Source: Microbulbifer yueqingensis (GTDB taxonomy: Bacteria; Pseudomonadota; Gammaproteobacteria; Pseudomonadales; Cellvibrionaceae). From it: a stretch of 64,000 bases of DNA. A model generated the notes under the pieces. That model saw only the letters and a program-made list of their open reading frames with translations, had not been told where the DNA came from and made no database searches. Below are positions 60,770-64,000 of the stretch, piece by piece. The position numbers and the translations under genes were made by a program. The stretch spans positions 62,001 to 126,000 of the forward strand of contig NZ_FNFH01000007.1 of assembly GCF_900100355.1 (NCBI RefSeq). The letters run 5' to 3'. Position 1 is the stretch's first letter, and each line of letters opens with the position of its first letter.

Positions 60770-61672
60770 ATGAAGTTTGCAATTCTCGCGGTAGTCTTTC
60801 TCCTCCTGATGTGGTTTGTCGTCAATACATCATGGGGACAGACCAGGAAGGTGACTCTTACTGCGGAGGTAATTGTTGATAATAGGTCTGAGATCGACAT
60901 CAAGGGATATACGCACCGCATTTCCGTACCACTCGGTGACCATATGCAGCAAAGATTGCTGGCTATCCGCTATGAATATCCGGAGAAACTGAAGCGCAGG
61001 CGCCATAAGCTCGATAACGGCGAGTATGTGGAGATCGAGTGGGATATCCCGGCCGGGGAAAAGTCCAGTCGTAAAGTTGAATTTGATCTTGAGCTCAACA
61101 AATATGATTTCCATCGAGACGCCGCGGTTAGCCAGTCTCTCCCCCCCGAGGAATACCTGAAACCGAGGAAATTTATCGAGTCAGATGCAGAGCCGATTCG
61201 AAAGCTTGCTGCCCATATCCGCCAGGCATTTGACTCAGACGAAGACAGGCTTCGCGCGGCCTACCTTACCCCGCAGCAACTCCTTGATTATGATGTCCAA
61301 TCTACAAAGGGGGCGCTTTATGCAGTAACCGAGGGAACAGGAGACTGCACAGAATACGCTGCGCTCTTTGTTGCCCTCGCGAGAGCGATGGGTTACCCCG
61401 CCAGGACGACTTCGGAGTTCCTCCTTACCTCAAGAAAGGACTTCAGCCAGCCCAACCACCATGCTGCAGAAGTATATATTGGTGACCGATGGGTGCCAGT
61501 GGACCCCAATCTCGCCCTGGATCCTGGCTTCGGTTACGGCTTTGGTATCGGCGGCAGGGACAAAATTGTCCTCAACCGGGATTTTACCTGGGTGTGGTCC
61601 AACCTATGGCCCCGGGAGCTCAGGGGAAATAGGGACAAGGTCGAAGTTGATATTCGCTGGAGCGTCAGGTGA
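60770..61672 (+). CDS. Membrane-anchored transglutaminase-like protein
   Basis: This 300-residue protein starts with a signal anchor (KFAILAVVFLLLMWFVVNTSWGQ). A beta-rich region (residues 25-125) follows, then a transglutaminase-core domain. The triad is complete: C193 in EGTGDCTEYAALFVALARAMGYPAR, H231 in NHHAAEVYI and D245 in RWVPVDPN. The fold can do transamidation, peptide cleavage or amide hydrolysis, facing the periplasm. It is not LapG, whose sequence differs, although LapG shares the clan. The start ATG 60770 has AAGGA five bases before it; a GTG at 60701 overlapping the hlyD stop is the alternative. Confidence 0.85.
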   Translation: MKFAILAVVFLLLMWFVVNTSWGQTRKVTLTAEVIVDNRSEIDIKGYTHRISVPLGDHMQQRLLAIRYEYPEKLKRRRHKLDNGEYVEIEWDIPAGEKSSRKVEFDLELNKYDFHRDAAVSQSLPPEEYLKPRKFIESDAEPIRKLAAHIRQAFDSDEDRLRAAYLTPQQLLDYDVQSTKGALYAVTEGTGDCTEYAALFVALARAMGYPARTTSEFLLTSRKDFSQPNHHAAEVYIGDRWVPVDPNLALDPGFGYGFGIGGRDKIVLNRDFTWVWSNLWPRELRGNRDKVEVDIRWSVR

Positions 61673-61690
61673 TCTACCGAGGATAGACAG

Positions 61691-63673
61691 ATGATGGAAC
61701 ACATTCCTGTCGGTGCGGACAAGCTATTTGCGGTCGAAAACGACTTTTCGCACTCGCCCCTGGTTGACAGGGAAGGAGATATAGCGACTGCGCTGATCAG
61801 TGCTGAAGCCCAGCAGCAAGAGCTGGAAGTAAAGCGCTACAAGAAACTGGTATTTGAAGTTCTTAACAAACACCGAAGGGTAACTTTCTTACAGAACAGC
61901 CCCGAGAATTCAGCTGTATACAGCTACTGCGCAAAGCAGAAGCATATCGCCAAGGAAATTATGGCGAGGAAGGGCGTGGCTGTACCTGAGGGCGGTGTAT
62001 TCACTGATATTGAAACAGCCTGGGAGTATGTTGAGGCACTCAATTCTGCGGTTGTGATAAAGCCAGTAGACCGGGCGTATGGTACGGGTGTTACTACAGA
62101 CGTGAGAGGTAGGGAGCATTTCGAGTCAGCCTGGGACTACGCAAGCGGATACAGCAAAGAGGTCCTTGTCGAGCGCTTCATACCCGGCTATGACTTGAGG
62201 GTAATCGTTGTCGGAGAAAAGGCCGTGGCGGCCTGTGCACGGATTCCCGCAAACGTCGTTGGAGATGGTCAGAGCACCATACAGGAACTGGTAGAGCAAA
62301 AAAACCTGCAACGCGAGAGAAACCCCTCTCTCCAGACCGACATGATCAAGAGGTTCGACTTGTTGGAGAAAAGTGGTCGCCTCTTAACGGATGTCCCGGC
62401 CGCAGGGGAGCATATACAGCTCACGAGTGTGGCCAATGTGTCAGCCGGTGGCGACGCGGTGCAGCTCATCGACCTGGTCCCCGCTAAAGTCCTGGAAATT
62501 GCAGAAAGGGCTGCATCCTGCTTCCCGGGACTGGCGCAGGTGGGCGTTGACCTGATGGTCAACGACCGGGGACCGGAAGTGGAGGCCAGAGTAATTGAAA
62601 TCAACTCGAACCCCGGCATTTCGGATGCAGTCTTTCCCAGCTACGGTCGCCCAGTAAACGTTCCGGAAGAACTGCTCAGGTTCGTATTCAACCGTGCCGA
62701 GCCGGAAACTCGCGATGACAGTGGCGACCGGTTGGTCCCGGCTGATCCCTATGCGTTCGCGCCACGGGTTCGTGCTCCCAGCCGAGAAGAGAGCGAGCAG
62801 GCCGGGTATATCACCCAGGCTGCATATACGGCAAATCTTTCAGTTGAACACATATCGCCGTACATATACCGCGTGGGAAGTGGCGATGAATCGGTAATGT
62901 TTTATCAGGGGATGCCCGATCGTACCAATGTTATATCCCGGAAGGTCAGCCGGGACCGTAAGTGGTTGCATGAACTACTTGCGCAGGCTGGGCTTTATGA
63001 CCCGGCGGTGACAGATGGCCCTACCGAGCTCTGTCAGTACCGCTTGATCGTTATCGATGGACGTGTGGTGGCCGGTATCGATGGCGGCCTTTACACGGGA
63101 GGAAAGGGCGGTGTCAGTCGTTACCTGGAGCAGCGCCGCGACATTACTGAATCCATCCATCCGGAATTTGTGGGCGCGGCGATTCGTGCCGTAGGAGCCG
63201 CCTTCAAACCATATTTTGCCGGCGTCGACATACTTGCCGAGGATATAGAATCTGCGCCCGGGCAGCAGTCCTGGCAGGTGTCTGATGTCATGTGTAACCC
63301 GAATCTCTCGATACACCATTTCCCCACAGAGGGCGTGGGTAGAGATATTGCAAGCGCTCTGCTGAGGTCGCTCTTCCCCAACGCAGACCGGGGAGGCACT
63401 CCTGTTCGCTGTATTTATGCAATCGTAAGCGGGAGGGTTCAGGGAGTGGGTTACCGGGACTGGATACAGTGCCTGGCGGTTCGTCACGGAGTATCGGGCT
63501 GGGTCCGCAATCTGCCTCATGGGGATGTTGAAATTTTCCTGGAGGGCCACGTAAAGGCAATCGACGAACTACTGGCGCTTGCAGAGCAGGGGCCACCGCG
63601 GGCCAGGGTGGCTGCGGTGACAGCAAGGGACTGTCCGCTAACTGAACAACGGGCATTCCTGGTCTACCGCTGA
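61691..63673 (+). CDS. Tandem ATP-grasp (cyanophycin synthetase-like) ligase fused to acylphosphatase
   Basis: This 660-residue cytosolic protein has three parts. Residues 75-325 form an ATP-grasp domain of the cyanophycin synthetase type (VVIKPVDRAYGTGVTTDVRG with K124; VLVERFIPGYDLRVIVVGEKAVAACARIPANVVGDGQSTI; metal ligands E303 and N305 in IEINSNPG). Residues 345-570 look like a second, degenerate ATP-grasp (KVSRDRKWLHELLAQAGLYDP; VMCNPNLSIHHFPTEG, without the acidic ligand). Residues 572-660 are an acylphosphatase (VSGRVQGVGYRDW with R589; GWVRNLPHGDVEIFLEG with N607). The Mur-ligase half of true cyanophycin synthetase is absent. It lies 18 bases after the transglutaminase gene, with AGGA at 61680. 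Carboxylate-amine ligation is predicted; substrates are unknown. Confidence 0.82.
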   Translation: MMEHIPVGADKLFAVENDFSHSPLVDREGDIATALISAEAQQQELEVKRYKKLVFEVLNKHRRVTFLQNSPENSAVYSYCAKQKHIAKEIMARKGVAVPEGGVFTDIETAWEYVEALNSAVVIKPVDRAYGTGVTTDVRGREHFESAWDYASGYSKEVLVERFIPGYDLRVIVVGEKAVAACARIPANVVGDGQSTIQELVEQKNLQRERNPSLQTDMIKRFDLLEKSGRLLTDVPAAGEHIQLTSVANVSAGGDAVQLIDLVPAKVLEIAERAASCFPGLAQVGVDLMVNDRGPEVEARVIEINSNPGISDAVFPSYGRPVNVPEELLRFVFNRAEPETRDDSGDRLVPADPYAFAPRVRAPSREESEQAGYITQAAYTANLSVEHISPYIYRVGSGDESVMFYQGMPDRTNVISRKVSRDRKWLHELLAQAGLYDPAVTDGPTELCQYRLIVIDGRVVAGIDGGLYTGGKGGVSRYLEQRRDITESIHPEFVGAAIRAVGAAFKPYFAGVDILAEDIESAPGQQSWQVSDVMCNPNLSIHHFPTEGVGRDIASALLRSLFPNADRGGTPVRCIYAIVSGRVQGVGYRDWIQCLAVRHGVSGWVRNLPHGDVEIFLEGHVKAIDELLALAEQGPPRARVAAVTARDCPLTEQRAFLVYR

Positions 63674-64000
63674 TGCTCCACAAAGGGCGCCGGAGCAGGG
63701 GTGTCCTGGTGGTCCCGGACAAGCCTCACAGCAAGAGCCTGAATAACTGCAACTGGCGGTCACAGGGGCCCGGTAATATTACCAGCTAGCGATCCAGGGT
63801 CGTATTCAGTTTCCCACCATGATTCGACATTCACTCAGTGGGAGTAAAACTAAGGGCGGTAGATAGTCAGCACTTTCTGCTTCTTGGGGCAGCGTTACTC
63901 CTCAACAGAAGCTTTACTGGGAAAGACGGAACGCTCATTTAGGCAATGCGGGCTGGAGGCCAAGATTTTCATGATTGTCGGCGACAAAGCTCCGGGGCCA
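63674..64000. other. Gene-free right edge of the window
   Basis: No supported reading frame occupies these 327 bases. There is a perfect 12-bp palindrome GGTAATATTACC at 63772-63783. An ATG at 63970 after GGAGG (63955) opens ten codons, MIVGDKAPGP, that run off the edge; it could begin a gene, but ten residues do not support a call. Confidence 0.4.

Noticed and set aside
60770-61672. LapG-type periplasmic protease
   Set aside because: It shares the papain-like/transglutaminase clan, but the sequence around the triad matches the general transglutaminase core, and no LapD-like c-di-GMP receptor is encoded here.
61691-63673. Full cyanophycin synthetase (CphA)
   Set aside because: The ATP-grasp part resembles CphA, but the Mur-ligase domain is absent and an acylphosphatase is fused instead; no cyanophycinase is nearby.
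63970-64000. Start of a further gene reading MIVGDKAPGP
   Set aside because: A Shine-Dalgarno-like GGAGG is present, but ten codons at the window edge do not identify a gene.

Overview
The window is a GC-rich bacterial chromosome segment that is almost fully coding. It carries the classic gammaproteobacterial housekeeping order dnaE-accA / tilS / pyrG-kdsA-eno-ftsB-ispD-ispF-truD-pcm / nlpD-rpoS. The YdbH-YnbE-YdbL envelope set, NhaA, Ada-AlkA, M49- and DUF885-type lipoproteins and thrombospondin-type-3 proteins fit a marine, polymer-degrading gammaproteobacterium. Cellvibrionales, such as Microbulbifer, is my inference; there is no rRNA or other taxonomic marker to prove it.

Layout. 1-3.5 kb: end of a pterin dehydratase gene, a zinc-ribbon gene, tlyA (minus), nhaA and a Ub-Mut7C RNase-like gene (minus). 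3.7-8.8 kb: a compact cluster of nitrilase-fold hydrolase, FAD amine oxidase, C69 dipeptidase and DUF885 lipoprotein, with 4-8 nt overlaps, behind two palindromes. 8.9-17.5 kb: ybbN/cnoX, a YqfO-like gene, two NUDIX genes, an APC antiporter, a Rho_N small protein, an ATM1-type ABC exporter and an M49-like lipoprotein. 17.7-22.5 kb: two minus-strand paralogous lipoproteins made of TSP3 calcium-binding repeats with a shared unnamed C-terminal domain. 22.8-25.7 kb: ada-alkA fusion, ogt, gamma-carbonic anhydrase and DUF1289. 25.8-45.4 kb: DNA, lipid, nucleotide and envelope housekeeping genes ending in nlpD and rpoS. 45.5-52.7 kb: ydbL-ynbE-ydbH (minus), pepN and a SixA-like phosphatase.

52.7-63.7 kb is the most interesting part and looks accessory (visibly less GC-rich in its enzyme genes). 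It encodes an 831-residue protein with a BapA-like N-terminus and about 460 residues of almost pure Asp-Ala dipeptide repeat, interrupted by duplicated cysteine-flanked Asp-Val/Ile strands. A terminator separates it from a translationally coupled type I secretion set (TolC, LapB-like ABC, HlyD), a membrane-anchored transglutaminase-like protein with an intact Cys-His-Asp triad, and a 660-residue fusion of a cyanophycin-synthetase-like ATP-grasp domain, a second degenerate ATP-grasp-like module and an acylphosphatase domain. My hypothesis is an export-coupled system that makes, and perhaps covalently modifies on its Asp carboxylates, a secreted polyanionic protein. The cytosolic ATP-grasp enzyme would act before export and the periplasm-facing transglutaminase fold during or after it.

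No tRNA, rRNA, CRISPR array, insertion sequence or prophage was recognised. Gene starts were chosen from Shine-Dalgarno sites and family N-termini and are stated where uncertain.
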